A stretch of 64,000 bases of DNA from Trileptium ribeirensis (GCA_030248225.1 JASANE010016202.1:1-64000); one strand, 5' to 3'. Shown: positions 1-11,139, numbered from the stretch's first letter. Program-made: numbers and translations. The notes: generated by a model not told the origin, from the sequence alone.

Positions 1-640
1 AAGCCTCCTTTTAGGTTTACACTATTCGCGCCCGGACGGCTGACAACGGTGCGAGTATCTGATTACATTCCTCAACGTAGATCCTTAGAATTACGCTAAA
101 TACCGACCTTCTTTAATCCGCAGCCCCCGGACGACTGACCACGGCGGTAACTTCGATGATAGCGATTAAACGTTATTTTATATATTACTTTTATTACAGT
201 TAGTACATACATCAAACGCCGGACGGCTTGCCACTGCAGGGTTATTTAATTACCTGGCCTAAGTTCCTTAGAATTATCGCTAATACCGCCGTTATATTTC
301 TTTACCTGTCCTCGGAGAGTTGAAGCGATATGCTGTTCTAATAACCGCGTAGTAGTGGCAAGCTATATACTATTCAGTTAATTTATCAAGAATCTCGATC
401 CCGGATGGCTGATCGAGTTGGTAATTATAAAGAGTTAGCTCGATTGGGTAATCTATTCCACTCCCCTAACTCATGCGGTCTTCGCAAGATTAACAACACT
501 TGCTAGGCCGCCCTGTACGACTGCCACGCCTAACAAGTGATGCTACTATTAAGAACCCCCTAATCAGCTCTCCCGGGTGTGTTTCTCACTCGATACTAAG
601 GCCGAAGTTATGAAATATTATTAACTACATAATTAATAGC
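1..640. repeat. Diverged interspersed repeat units
   Basis: No gene is visible here. Three or four diverged units share a core like CCGGACGGCTGAC (near 33, 125, 220 and 402) followed some 50-70 bp later by TCCTTAGAATTA..CGCTAA-type sequence. Related units with GCCGGACGGTTCG and TTAGATTTA occur at about 5720-5890. They look like decayed copies of one repeat of unknown class. Confidence 0.4.
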
Positions 641-1043
641 TAATACGCTATCAACAGTACTAATAGATATTTAGCCATATAGTGTTTAATTGTGAATATT
701 AATTGAATTCGAGTGGAACGAGTATTTTCAATTTTGGCTTTGGAGGGTGGGTTGAGAAGGTCCTGTCTGTGTGTGTCTGTCGCACCTGGATCCCGATAAC
801 GGTTGGGCGAATTTTGATGCAAGATAGCTCATTCGAACCGCAATGGTCGATTTAGGTGTGGTGACGGAGCCCTATTTTTAAATTTTTTGCCGTGGGAAAA
901 GTTATAGGGCAAAATGACGTCATTTTGGCCCATTTTTCGGGCACCCCTTCCAGTTTTTGCGACTTTTCTCAATAAGTACACGAGGTATCCGCAAACTAAT
1001 AGGCCTATTCCATAACCAGGGCTTTCCAATGATACAGTCGGGT

Positions 1044-1402
1044 GGGGTTACTTTGGCCACAGTTTTTCTTTTATCGTTTGTGTAAACAAAGCTTCAAAGA
1101 ATGCCGCAGTTAAAACATAGCTATCATGTTGGGCAATGGTCAGCCTTGGGTTTGAGCTAAAAATAAAATTTGGCTCAAACCCTATCCTTTATTTTTTTAA
1201 CATAAATGGTGGCTAAAGTAGCCCCACGCAATGGGGCTATATTAGCCAGCTGTTTTTTGCGTAAAAAAGGTTCAACAGTATCGTGGACGTATCTGAAACA
1301 CTCTTCGTTTTGTTAGGAACCCAGTGGTTATGTACTGGTAACGAAAAAAGTGTGGCCAATGTCGCCCCTGACAATTGCTAAGGCAATGGGGCTACTTTGG
1401 CC
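1044..1402. promoter_or_regulatory. Left cluster of 15-bp transposase-site-like motifs
   Basis: Five copies of GGGGCTACTTTGGCC or close variants lie at 1044-1058 (+), 1211-1225 (-), 1233-1247 (+), 1354-1368 (-) and 1388-1402 (+). The outermost belongs to the terminal inverted repeat. Repetition of the terminal motif suggests binding sites for the helix-turn-helix of the encoded transposase (inference). Confidence 0.7.
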
Positions 1403-1736
1403 ACCTACCAACTTTTTAAAAACAAACTCGGTTTGAACCATTTTATTAAACAGCTCAAACCTGAAGCGCTTTACGTTATACAAAGAATTGTTGGCCACAA
1501 TAAAACTAATTAAGGAAAACTATTATATGGCAAAATATTTGGCAAATAACTGTTATACAAAGTGGCAAAATTTTTTTGTTCCATACTTCATTTTGTATTA
1601 ATGCTACGTTCTTGGAACTTGCGTTTGGTGTAGTCGGCAAATAGGTGACAAGCAGCATTGTAAGCTTTTTCCTGAATGTGATATGAGATCATTTCACTTT
1701 TACATTGACATTCGACATCTGCAAGTATATAATCGC

Positions 1737-3125
1737 TTATATATTTGGACTACTTCGCTTTTTACTTCGCACCACGCGGCGTTTGTTTTTGCTGGCTCGC
1801 AGCTCCGAAAAGTGTTTGTCGAGTGTTGCATTCATAGCTTCCACAGTAGTATCTGCATTATCTTCTGCATTTGAGCCAGGAATTTTCTGTATGACTCGTT
1901 GCTCATCGAATGGAACCAAACCTGATGCTGCAAAACCGCTCATCAAATTTCTCTTACATCTATCGCCCATCCTAACCAATGTTGTAAAAAGAAGATGAGG
2001 CACACGGTCTTTCGTAAACCGGTCATCACTGTCAGCTAAAACCTTTCGCCATTCTGATTTCAATGGGCCGAAAAATCCCAAATCCAAGGGCTGCATTAGC
2101 CATGTCGTATTGGGGGGCAAAAATATAAAATTTATATTGTTTTTGAAACACAGCTGAAGGACCTCATAATTCATGTGAGAGCTGAGATTGTCGCCCAGCA
2201 ACACCTTGTGCCCAGGTAACTTTACAGCGTGAGGCATAAAGACAAGTTTGAACCAATCGACAAAAGCGAGAGAATCGAACCAACCGGATTTGTTGCTGGT
2301 ATATTTCATTCCACCGGAGCAGCATGTATTGGTGCAACATGGCTCACCAAAAAGCTTTGGTGTCCATTGGTCGGGTAAAGAAGCAGCTTTGTAACATACA
2401 AACGGCGGCAACATATCTCCTGCTGCACTTCCGCAAAACATCAGAGAAACAGCAGTTTTACTGCATTCAAATATTCTTTGGCAATTTTTCTGCCTAATTC
2501 CTACAAAAACAGCCGCCTTTCCGGGGTCGTTTACAACATTAGTTTCATCATAATTAAAAAAATGTGTTGGCGGAACGTTTTCAATGTAAGGCTTAATGTT
2601 ATCAAAAAATTTCCGAGCCGTTGCGGGCTCAATGTCCTTAGAAGGCTGTTTATTTGCTACGGCCCGATAACTGATCTCGTCCTTGTGACGTTTGCGGAAT
2701 CCATAGAGCCAATCCTGACCCGGTCGACTAACTTTAGCTCCATTTTTAATGAACGGTTTTTTGCGTATTTCATTACAGTAGTCCTCGCATATATCAATAA
2801 GCTCTGCGGCAGTTAACGGGTAAGACCATTCTGCAAATTTTTTGCACATAGCAACCAGAAGATTTTCTTCATCAACGGTTAGCGCAGTGGCGTGACCTGG
2901 TGGGTTGGGATCTTTTGGCATTATATCGTCGTTTTGTTCCTGCGCAAGTCGCTCTCGGTATTTTTTCGCATGAACGTCGATAGTTTGCCGAGGGATATTC
3001 CACTGTTTCGATGCATCGCGAGCACTCAAAGCCCCATTTACAACAGACACCACAGCGTCCTTTAAGTCATCTAACGTCCAAAGTCTATAACCCCTTGCGT
3101 TCGTTTTCGGCTTATAGTTACGCAT
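1737..3125 (-). CDS. Pogo/jerky-type DDE transposase
   Basis: Transposase of 462 residues that would cut and rejoin the ends of the element at 1035-3911 in the nucleus. Residues about 12-50 form a pipsqueak/CENP-B-like helix-turn-helix (ending WNIPRQTI), and about 80-160 look like a CENP-B-type second DNA-binding domain (RPGQDWLYGFRKRH at 134-147). The catalytic DDE_1 domain has D193 in FFNYDETN, D312 in LLGDNLSSH and D348 in LMQPLDLGFFGPLK, so the last two acids are separated by 35 residues. The C-terminus is rich in basic residues (KNKRRVVRSKKR). There is no internal stop, and an in-frame TGA lies 6 bp before the chosen ATG, which fixes this as the first start in an unspliced frame. Length and motifs fit an intact member; activity is inferred only. 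Confidence 0.93.
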   Translation of the reverse strand: MRNYKPKTNARGYRLWTLDDLKDAVVSVVNGALSARDASKQWNIPRQTIDVHAKKYRERLAQEQNDDIMPKDPNPPGHATALTVDEENLLVAMCKKFAEWSYPLTAAELIDICEDYCNEIRKKPFIKNGAKVSRPGQDWLYGFRKRHKDEISYRAVANKQPSKDIEPATARKFFDNIKPYIENVPPTHFFNYDETNVVNDPGKAAVFVGIRQKNCQRIFECSKTAVSLMFCGSAAGDMLPPFVCYKAASLPDQWTPKLFGEPCCTNTCCSGGMKYTSNKSGWFDSLAFVDWFKLVFMPHAVKLPGHKVLLGDNLSSHMNYEVLQLCFKNNINFIFLPPNTTWLMQPLDLGFFGPLKSEWRKVLADSDDRFTKDRVPHLLFTTLVRMGDRCKRNLMSGFAASGLVPFDEQRVIQKIPGSNAEDNADTTVEAMNATLDKHFSELRASKNKRRVVRSKKRSSPNI

Positions 3126-3198
3126 TGATAATCAGTCGAAATATTTATCTCATAGAAAAACTAATACTTAAATTTCCTGGAAAAACAAACGGCGAAGG

Positions 3199-3384
3199 TC
3201 AAGCAGAGGGGCGTGACGTCATAGGCTGGTATGCCGTTCTAGGTTCTACAATATACTAACCCTAAGCTTCGATCTCTATATATCCCTAGATTATTATTAA
3301 GCCTAAGTCGGGGGCTCCTGCACCCAAACCCGTGCACTCAGCTGTTCTTTTTCTAAGGATATGACGTCACGCCCCTCAGCTTGA
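3199..3384. mobile_element. Small MITE nested in the pogo element
   Basis: A 186-bp element with 25-bp terminal inverted repeats (TCAAGC, A or T, GAGGGGCGTGACG at both ends, one internal mismatch). It lies between the transposase start and the right end of the pogo element. Its interior (AAGCCTAAGTCGGGGGCT and CTGTTCTTTTT) resembles the TTAGGC-bearing repeats at 21952 and 50237. Confidence 0.6.
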
Positions 3385-3487
3385 TTTTTGCTGAACAAAT
3401 GCAATTTATTATCGTGAAGCAAACAAAAGATACTCTTATTGGAGTTTAGGATACACATATTCGTGTTTACGGAGTCGTGGTCTTCAT

Positions 3488-3902
3488 GGCCAGTTTAGCC
3501 CCAACGGGTGGCCAAAGTAACCCCTGGCAACAAGTACGTTAACGATGGTACAGCGCACGCTGTGAAATTTATTTCGAAAAAAACACAAATTGCATAGTTG
3601 ATCACGTACTGCTCTTGCTACTTCTTACTTCAAAATCGGCCATTGATAGAACAGTGGAAAAATCCGGCCGCACTTAGTACGGTCCAAAACTGGGGCTAGA
3701 TTAGCCATTTTTTCCTAAACGGCAGTACATTACGTTTTGCCCTAAAAATGACAAAGTTTTTATGACACTGTATTCTGTAGTCGTTTTCGTTTCAGGTTCG
3801 TTCCATTTTTACACAAAAACTGTAGCCAGCAGCTGTGTATTAATTTAATTATAAAATCTATGCCCTCTGGCCAGAGTAGCCCCGCGCGGCCAAAGTAGCC
3901 CC
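3488..3902. promoter_or_regulatory. Right cluster of 15-bp transposase-site-like motifs
   Basis: Five more copies of the same motif lie at 3488-3502 (-), 3510-3524 (-), 3692-3706 (+), 3869-3883 (-) and 3888-3902 (-), matching the five on the left end. The last overlaps the right terminal inverted repeat. They also lie upstream of the transposase start, so they could let the transposase repress its own promoter (inference). Confidence 0.7.
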
Positions 3903-4435
3903 GCCCTACAGTATATAACAAGTTTTTCAACTACTTCCCAATCTGGAGTCTATAAACTTATAGTTGGCGTCAAATTTCATATTTGGTTCAAAGTTGTGGG
4001 AAATTCACCTAAATGTGTGGTTATTGTTGATTTTAGTGTCGGATATGGGGTTTTCTGGGCCAACAAGCTGATTGCGGGTGTCAAAAATATTGTGTGGCAA
4101 ATATTTTTCACACTTCTGCTTTATACTTGGTATGAAAAATGAGATTTTGCTCAAGTGTCGGTTTGAATTCTTTAACGTTCTTTTCACGATCAATTTAGGG
4201 TTTTATTGAATTATTAAATTGTTAGTTTATTTTTTGTACTCATTGTATGATGGTTTGTCTACTGCATACGTTGGCTATCAAATGAGGCGGGCGTAAATAT
4301 GGCTCATCACTCACGGTTTATGTAATGTTGCACCTGCGTACTGTGTGTAGGTTTTTGTTTGTGTGTGCTTTCTACAATAGACTTCGGGGGATTGTTCTCA
4401 CCACTCGAATTCTAGCTCGTAAGCGAGCTTCACTA

Positions 4436-6254
4436 GTAAGATAAGTTAAGGCTAAGTACGTTTTAAAAATACCTACATGTGAAGCTAAGATGAGCCTGAA
4501 CAGTAATTCTTTAATCAGCAATACAGACCTTAAGTTCGAACACCTCGGTTATAATCTATGCTATTTCTTATACCGGTAGCTCTCGATATCAAACGAATCA
4601 AATTAATCTTTAAATTCCTCTATGAAACAGTAAAACCGCTAGCTCGATTCTTTAAACCTAAACGTAAATAACACGTAAAGATATCATGACGATTGTAGCT
4701 AGGAATCTTTTTTTAGAAATACGAAATAAAATCCAACAATTAAATATAACGTAATTCTTCTACGGAATAATCTGTTAATACAAAGCCCAAAATCCAAAAC
4801 TGGAAGCGGAAGTCTTTTTAAAGTTCTCCAGACGCAATAACACCGCTAGTTTGTCCGAAGTCAAAAGCAGCACTGAATTAATACAAAAACTCCAGCTAAC
4901 TTCTAGTTAGATATTAAGAAAATCGAGAGAAGATTACGCAAATAACCATAGTCTTTGAACAAAAACAACAAAACAAAACTAAACAAAAATCCTAGGACGT
5001 AGAAGAGAAAAAGAAATATAATAGGTGGAATAGTGAAACCCCGGGAATTTTAAGTGATTTGGTACGGGTTTGGGCCGGGATTAATCACTGTAGCCTAGTG
5101 GACCCCTAACACTTATTGTTATTTTGTATGCTTTAGATTGGGGGTTGGGGTTGGGGTTGAACTATAATTTATTATGGCGGCTATCGGAGTATTAAACTGG
5201 GACTGGATTCGTCACTTGAAGATGTGTGGTCCGCACGCGTGCCCAGCAGTATGCCGGTGGGGATTATTGATTGTTCCTTGGGGCGCGTTATTTAGATCAG
5301 CCTATTGCTTTTTCTTATGCGTTGCTGCGGACTATTCGAGTTACTCGATACGTGTTTCCGATATAAAGTCAAACCAGCCGAAGTTATAATTTTGTATTCA
5401 AAATTAGTAAATACCACAATTGATAGTGCGGTTCGGTTCCACGTAACGTACTATGTAAAAGCACCTTGTCTTATGACTTCCGAGTATTTGATCACTTCCA
5501 GTATACTTAGTTTCGCCACTCTAATATTTGAGCTACGGATATACTCGACACTCCGTGATTAAGACTTGTTGCGCCCTGGCAGCGTTAGATTTTCGTGACT
5601 AAGCCTTGTATCCAATATTTCCTCTCAAACTCACTTTGGAGCGCACTGTTATTCTAAGTTATTTAGTACTGGTAATTGGGTATGTATTGATTAAATTCTC
5701 TTGTGAGGTTTGTACGAGACCGCCGGACGGTTCGATCCGTACGTTTATTTGTATACCTCAACCTTTGCCTTAGATTTACACTACTACTTCCGTATAATTT
5801 CCTCTTTTGAGGTTAGCACGAGATAGCCGGATGGTTCGGCTCGTACGTTTATTTGATTACCTTAACCTCTTCCTTAGATTTAGGATAAGTAGTTTCCTTA
5901 TGTTAACGTTCCCGCTGCCGTACGATTCAGCTAGGCGCGTGTTATTTCGAATACGGTCTTGAATTACTTTACGATCGTGCTCGCTCAGGTTTTATTCGGG
6001 GATAATAATACAATTAAGATAAATTATTAGAGCAATAAGTACCTATGTGTGAAGAATACTTGCGGCTCAACGTTAATAGTTTTAGATTCAATGCCAAAGT
6101 ATGCCACGGTTTTCCCAGTAGTCTGCTAATTCCAGGTATTGTTTCCATTACTCACTCACAGATCGTATCATCCACCACATCAAAGACAAAACCGGATAAA
6201 AACGTTAAATTCGATAGGTATAAGATTCATAATCAAAGCAAACAATTCAAAAAT
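4436..6254. repeat. No gene; decayed repeats
   Basis: Open frames here show no recognisable domain. The stretch 4970-5120 (from GACGTAGAAG through ACGGGTTTGGGCC to TGGACCCCTAAC) is a diverged copy of 10600-10725, which borders the 5' side of the LINE, so it may be a LINE 5' remnant. The stretch 5140-5156 has three G runs (GGGGGTTGGGGTTGGGG), one short of a standard G-quadruplex. Units at 5720-5890 resemble those at 1-500. Confidence 0.4.
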
Positions 6255-6320
6255 GAACAGTAATAATAATATTTATACCGCGCTCTTTTCGCACAAGCTG
6301 TTGCAAAAGCGCCAAAGAAA

Positions 6321-6780
6321 TCATAAAAATAATAATGAGTATAATAGTCTGTTTCTAGGAAATAAGAAAGTTTTCAACTTAGACTTATATTCGGCAGCGC
6401 TATGGGATCTACTACGAAGTTCAGATGGCAAATTGTTCCATTCGGATGGGCCAACAAACGCAAATGTTTGGTTTCGAGGTATATCAATTCGCAATATTCT
6501 TTCATCAGCCAATCTTGATGTTGATGAAAATCGGAGAATCTCGGTCAGGTATGAAGGAGCGTTGTCTGCTATTGCGTTGCGGACGATCAGAAGAATCTTT
6601 TATTTGATTCGTTGGTCCAAGGGCAGCCAATGCAGTTGGCGCAGGACGGGGAAATATGATCGCGTCGACGCGCGTCAGTTACAATTCTGGCAGCGCCGTT
6701 CAAGATGCGGCGAAGAGGCTGTAGACGCGTATAGGGCACGCTGTGGAGCAGCGCGTTACAGTAATCGATTTTTCACATGA
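6321..6780 (-). pseudogene. LINE reverse transcriptase, C-terminal end
   Basis: The end of the polyprotein shows DYCNALLHSVPYTRLQPLRR, ILNGAARIVTDARRRDHIS, then a frameshift, and the open segment 6321-6512 with FVGPSEWNNLPSELRSR and KLKTFLFPRNRL. This block is characteristic of CR1/L2-type elements. It terminates at a stop 65-70 bp before the AT-rich 3' tail. Confidence 0.85.
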
Positions 6781-6787
6781 TGAATGC

Positions 6788-7564
6788 TCAGATTATACTC
6801 TTTGAAGTCGCTGTGTCGAGTCGATTTCGTATCCTGCCTATTTCACGTAGTTGCCAAATACAGAAGCCGGGTACATCTCGAATATGATTGTCAAATTTTA
6901 GGCTACCATCAAGTATGACACCAAGACTTTTTACGTTCGATGAAGGACTAATTACTGCGTCAGATAGTTGAATTGAAGGACCGTAGAAATACCTGCGGCT
7001 AAAGTAGATGAGCAGAGTCTTTGACTCATTAGTTTTTAAGTTATTACTGCGCAACCACTGTTTTGTACATATGTATCAACAGTGCTTGCAATGAGATCAC
7101 AACATCGCCAACGTCAGCTGGATCTAAGCTTTTGTATATTTGCATATCATCGGCGTAGCTATGTACTTGAATCCCAGCATTATTGATAATGTCCAGAAGC
7201 GGCGCGATCAAGATGTTAAAAAATTCGGTCCGATAACACTGCCATGGGGAACACCGCTAGCTAGTAGCTAGCACAGTCGATTTGAAAAATGTCTCCCCGA
7301 TTTTGACGCATTGATAGCGGTTAGTCAGGTACGATATAAACCAGTTCATGGAGTTTGACGTCATTCCGATGCGGTAGTGTCTCAAAAATAGTGGAGTGAC
7401 TGATAGTGTCAAAGGCTGCTGAGCTGACATATCCAAACTAACTAGGATAACGATCTGCTGTCGACTGAACGCACATTGGATATCATTGCATATTTTTATG
7501 AGGTCTGTCTCAGCAGAATGCCTTTGCGATATGCAAATTGATCAGTTGGAATTAAGTTATTTGT
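6788..7564 (-). pseudogene. LINE reverse transcriptase, palm region
   Basis: After the MITE the frame resumes with NNLIPTDQFAYRKGI. It continues through SGVPHGSVIGPNFFNI to the catalytic HSYADDMQIY (around 7165-7135) and then NNLKTNESKTLLI and SLGVILDGSLKFDNHI. At least two frame changes and a stop (around 7060-7040) are needed to follow it, so it is inactive. Confidence 0.85.
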
Positions 7565-7572
7565 CTCCACAT

Positions 7573-8339
7573 CAGGGTTTTTTTGAGCATTTTACTGAGC
7601 ATTTGCTCAACTTTTCTTAGAAATGCTCAAGGTTTCTTAGAAATGCTCAACCTTTTGCTCAATGTCAGTTAACCCTAAGAATATATATCGTCTACTCTAC
7701 TGTTCTCTGTCACCACTTAAATTTTCTTGTTTATTCAATGCCCAAAGTTTCGGGATTATATTTGAAAAAATTGTTCTCAGCTCTATTTTTATTTGAAAGT
7801 TTGAAACTAAAATAACATTTTCAAAAATTTTCTTTTTACATAGCAAAGTAACATCAATGCGATAGTAAACTTAAGATGTGAGGCCAACCATCCTCTTTTG
7901 ACACCATGTAGTTAACTTTGTTAGAGAACAAAACTCGGATTTTAATACTCACATGTCACATCCAATTTCGACATTTTTCTGTTCAATAACGCGGTTAGAA
8001 AATGCAATATGGCTGCTGTGTACTTTAAAGCCTAGCTGTTCGCGAACATTTTCAAATTATAATGTAAGAAATTTGAAACGGACCAATTTCTGTTCTCATA
8101 CACAAAAATGGAACTTGTGTTCACTGAACAACGGAATCGATTTTGCTTTTGACAAAAGTTTTATAAGCCTCACAGCTTAAGTTTACTATGTCAATTATAT
8201 AAGACTATGGCTATACGTAAGAACTGCTGAAACATTTAATAATTTAAAAGCATGCAGTTTTGGGGTTGCTCCAAAATGCTCAATATCTCTTAGAAATGCT
8301 CAACTTTTTGCTCAGGGTCAGATTTGAAAAAAAACTCTG
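7573..8339. mobile_element. hAT-type MITE inserted in the LINE
   Basis: A 767-bp insertion flanked by the 8-bp direct repeat CTCCACAT (7565-7572 and 8340-8347). The ends are CAGGGTTTTTTTGAGC on the left and, on the opposite strand, CAGAGTTTTTTTTCAA on the right. An 8-bp target duplication and CAGGG-like ends are typical of hAT elements. Subterminal copies of TTGAGCATTT / AAATGCTCAA occur on both sides. No transposase is present. Confidence 0.8.
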
Positions 8340-8347
8340 CTCCACAT

Positions 8348-8720
8348 GATGACTCAGTTGTTTCAGAACTGTGCGTTCGATCAGTTTCGAGACGTAGGAA
8401 AGATCAGAAACAGGGCGATAGTTGTCTATTTCCAGATTGTTAGCGATTGATTTCTTAAAACGGAGATGGACAATGGCCATCTTTTCCCTGGATGGCATTA
8501 TCCCATTGATGATAGATTCATTGATCAATGATGTAAGTGGATTTAGAAGATCGTCAATAAATTGTTTAACTATTTTAGGAGAAAGTACATCCAGAGCACA
8601 GCATTTTTTAGTCATTAGTATAAGCCTCCGAACTTCCTGTTCTGAAACAGCCGATCATTGCATCAGTGGAGCGTCATTGGAGATTCGTGGCGAAAATATC
8701 GTTTATTGTTGAAAGTCGGA
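8348..8720 (-). pseudogene. LINE reverse transcriptase, N-terminal part
   Basis: The frame carries CCALDVLSPKIVKQF, LTSLINESIINGIMPS and NNLEIDNYRPVSDLS followed by LIERTVLKQLSHHVE, the typical fingers region of CR1/L2/Jockey-like reverse transcriptases. It is cut after HHVE by the hAT MITE that begins (in plus coordinates) at 8339; the domain resumes at 7564. Confidence 0.85.
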
Positions 8721-8900
8721 TCGTAGTGCTGCAATCTTTTGCACAAAATGAGTGGCAAAGTCATCGGTACGTTCGGGAGCTAGAGGCGTCTGATATCTCC
8801 GGTTCAATAAGGAATTTATGACTTTCCATTTGTTGCTGTTCGACGTTTCGTTGAAGAGTTTATGTTTACAGAGAATGTTTAGTTTTCGCTGACAGAGCTC

Positions 8901-9900
8901 TCAGTATGCTCGCTTTTGATTTATGTAGGCTATCTTATTCGTCATCGTTGGGTGACGTCGCCAGTACCGTTCCCAACGTCTCAATATTGCTTTCGTTGTT
9001 TGGCATTCAGAGTCAAACCATGGAGACTCTGGTCGATCGCGGATTGTCTTGATTTTGAGAGGCAGTAGATTATCGATGATAAGAGAAATTCGATTGTAGA
9101 AGTGGTCCAGACGGGCACCAAAAGAACAATTCAGTGGCAGCACAATCGATGACAGTGATTGTTTGAAGCTATCAACGTTTAGTGAGTTCCAGCATCTGTA
9201 TTTGATTGTCTTGGTTAAGAACTTAGTATTGATACGGCAATTAATATTAGTAATTATTAAGCTATGATCAGACACGGCACATTCTGAGACAGTGACGCTT
9301 GACACAAGGTTGCTGGTGTTGAGCGATAGAACAAGATCAAGTTTATTTCCACAGTCATGTGTAGCATCGTTACCATGTTGGCGCAATCCGATCGATTGGA
9401 GAAGGTTATTGAAGGTGGCGTTCGTAATGGGAATGTTAAAATCTCCCATAATCAGAATGTCATTCGAGGAAGTTACGATTAATGTCACTAGTTCAGAAAA
9501 GTCATCGTAGAAAGCTGCAAGAGGTAGTTGAGGAGGGCGATAAACGAGTATGGTGATTGCTCTTTCGCTTGCGGTAATGTTTCGCCTATAAATTCGAAGC
9601 TGTCAAATGATACCTAGCTAAAAAGTGTCGCTACGGTTTTTGTAATTCAGTGTCCTGCGAAAAATTACAGCAAGTCCACCTCCGCGACCGATCGCTCTTG
9701 GCTTGGCTGCATTGCAGAAATTGGATGGTGTGCAGTTCTAAAGGGCTGCGGAGCCGTCACGTCGCATCCAAGTCTCGGTAAGAGCAAGCACATGGAGATT
9801 GTGGGTGGAAATGGTGTGATGAAGTGCTGACTTCTTTGACAACGAGCGAGCATTGAGCAAACCAAGTGCTGCGGTGGGCGGAGATTGTGTTTCTATAACT
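8901..9900 (-). pseudogene. LINE endonuclease region (APE-type), broken
   Basis: The apurinic-endonuclease-like domain nicks target DNA for target-primed reverse transcription. Visible blocks are LLNARSLSKKSALHH (about 9860-9816), LALTETW with the catalytic glutamate (about 9790-9770), GRGGGLAVIFRR (about 9688-9653), MGDFNIPI (about 9449-9426) and AVSDHSLIITN with the catalytic histidine (about 9280). The segment 8901-9488 is one open frame of 195 residues. Stops lie near 9740 (after DGSAAL) and near 9920, so the full domain is no longer continuous. Confidence 0.85.
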
Positions 9901-10265
9901 GTGCCTGCGGCTAATCAGTTACTGCTGTTTGTCGGCACTGCTGGGTCGGTGGCTGTTGTAGTTCTCAGTCGGAGAATTATCGGTGGTCTTCCGGTTTGGT
10001 CTTCTGAATTGGTAGAGGTAGTCGATAAAGTTCTGGAATGCCCGAGCTGAGCCGATGCCGTTGGAATTGTATCCGAGTTATCAGTTCCTTGCTAAGCCGC
10101 AATATCGACGTTGCGGCCAATATCCGCTGTGGCTATCACGTTATGTCGCGACAAAGGACCTTGTTGCTGCGTATCGATGCATAGACGACCACGAGGAGGG
10201 AGATTGAGACGACGTCTTGCAGCATTGTCGAGAATGAACCGGAGATATTCAGCACCAGCAGGACA

Positions 10266-11139
10266 AAAAATAATCGATAAGAGATCGATAAGATAATCGC
10301 TAATAATAGATAGCTAAATAATCGTCAATAAATCAGTAACAAATTGTCGAAGCCAAAATTGAAAACAATAACTCGTATAAGCAATTTCGGAAGATTTCCG
10401 AGATTCTGACGCTAGGTAAGCCTGACTAATAAAAGCTAAAGCGTTCCTAAGCGCTGGCAACAGAAGCATAAAATTGTCACCTTATTCCTCGGAAGCAAGA
10501 AGAAGACTAAATTAAGAAAACTAAAAACAAGCTAAACAAGCTAAGAAAATAATGCTAATTAGCATTAAAACTACATAAAATGGTGAAAACAACAAAAACC
10601 TAAACCAACGGACGTAGAAGGAAGGGAGGGGTATAATAGATGAAAAAGTGATCCATCTCGGGTTTAAGGGATTTGGGACGGGTTTGGACCGCGAACCCCC
10701 TGGTAGACTGGTCAACCCCTAGCATTTCAGTCGGTTAAAATCGTTTTGACAATAGTAGACGGACTTAACATAGCTATGTACGCACCAAATCGAATAGACA
10801 TAATACCGCACAAACTGATCACAGACAACATAGTGATCATACGGCAAAAAATAGCTTTAGCCAGCGTGTAGATGCTGGCGCAAAATTTTCGGTTGATTGT
10901 GCAGTTAAATACATAGTTGCTAGCCCCTGCTGGCTCTAAAAATCGCAGGCCCAAGCATATGTCTATGCTTGGGTATATAAATACCTAGGCGCATGTCATC
11001 TTAAGGGGCTTCTCATTTATAGCGGAAAAATTGTATTTTTTTTTGTTTCTTGAATGAATAAACACACAAAGCATTTTATTTTGTTCATTCGATGTTTTAA
11101 ACGCAAATCATTTTATTTCAACTAATTTCTGACTAACAG
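10266..11139. other. Non-coding spacer 5' of the LINE
   Basis: No gene is recognised. The segment 10600-10725 resembles 4970-5120 and may be LINE 5' UTR. A perfect 10-bp stem with a 4-base loop (CCCAAGCATA/TATGCTTGGG, 10950-10973) is followed directly by TATATAAATA, which might be a promoter or a MITE end. Confidence 0.35.

Larger units (their letters stand above)
1035..3911 (-). mobile_element. Pogo/Tigger-like DNA transposon, apparently complete
   Basis: The element is 2877 bp. Its terminal inverted repeats start CAGTCGGGTGGGGTTACTTT on the left and, read from the other strand, CTGTAGGGCGGGGCTACTTT on the right, matching at 20 of 24 positions over the first 24 bases. It is flanked by TA on both sides (1033-1034 and 3912-3913), the target duplication expected of the pogo and Tc1/mariner superfamily. 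The uninterrupted family A repeat at 40345 shows the empty site. It encodes one open transposase on the minus strand and carries ten copies of a 15-bp terminal motif, so it could be autonomous. Confidence 0.9.
703..4435 (-). mobile_element. Interspersed repeat family A, copy 1, split by a pogo element
   Basis: The flanks 703-1034 and 3912-4435 are the reverse complement of the two halves of the repeat at 40345-41222 and also match 57264-58036. One end carries GAATTCGAGTGG; the other carries AGTGAAGCTCGCTT followed by CAGAATTCGAGTGG-like sequence, so the ends are imperfect inverted repeats. Removing 1035-3911 and one TA restores a continuous copy of about 860 bp. No protein is encoded by the family in this window; short open frames in it are incidental. 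Class unknown. Confidence 0.75.
6255..10265 (-). mobile_element. Degraded CR1/L2-like LINE, split by a hAT MITE
   Basis: A non-LTR retrotransposon on the minus strand. In order it shows an N-terminal segment (10265-9900, open except for two stops), an APE-type endonuclease, and a reverse transcriptase with the YADD active site. The C-terminal region ends in the CR1/L2-like pattern of FVGPSEWNNLPSELRSR followed by FLFPRNRL. The 3' end is AT-repeat-like (ATATTATTATTACTG), as in L2/CR1 elements. Frameshifts and stops break the frame, and 7573-8339 is an insertion. No nucleic-acid-binding ORF1 was recognised. Confidence 0.85.

Noticed and set aside
640..1029. Short minus-strand frames in repeat family A, and equivalents at 41066 and 57820
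   Set aside because: They recur only because the repeat recurs, and frames differ among copies; no domain.
5140..5156. G-quadruplex at GGGGGTTGGGGTTGGGG
   Set aside because: Only three G runs are present, so a standard intramolecular quadruplex is not supported.
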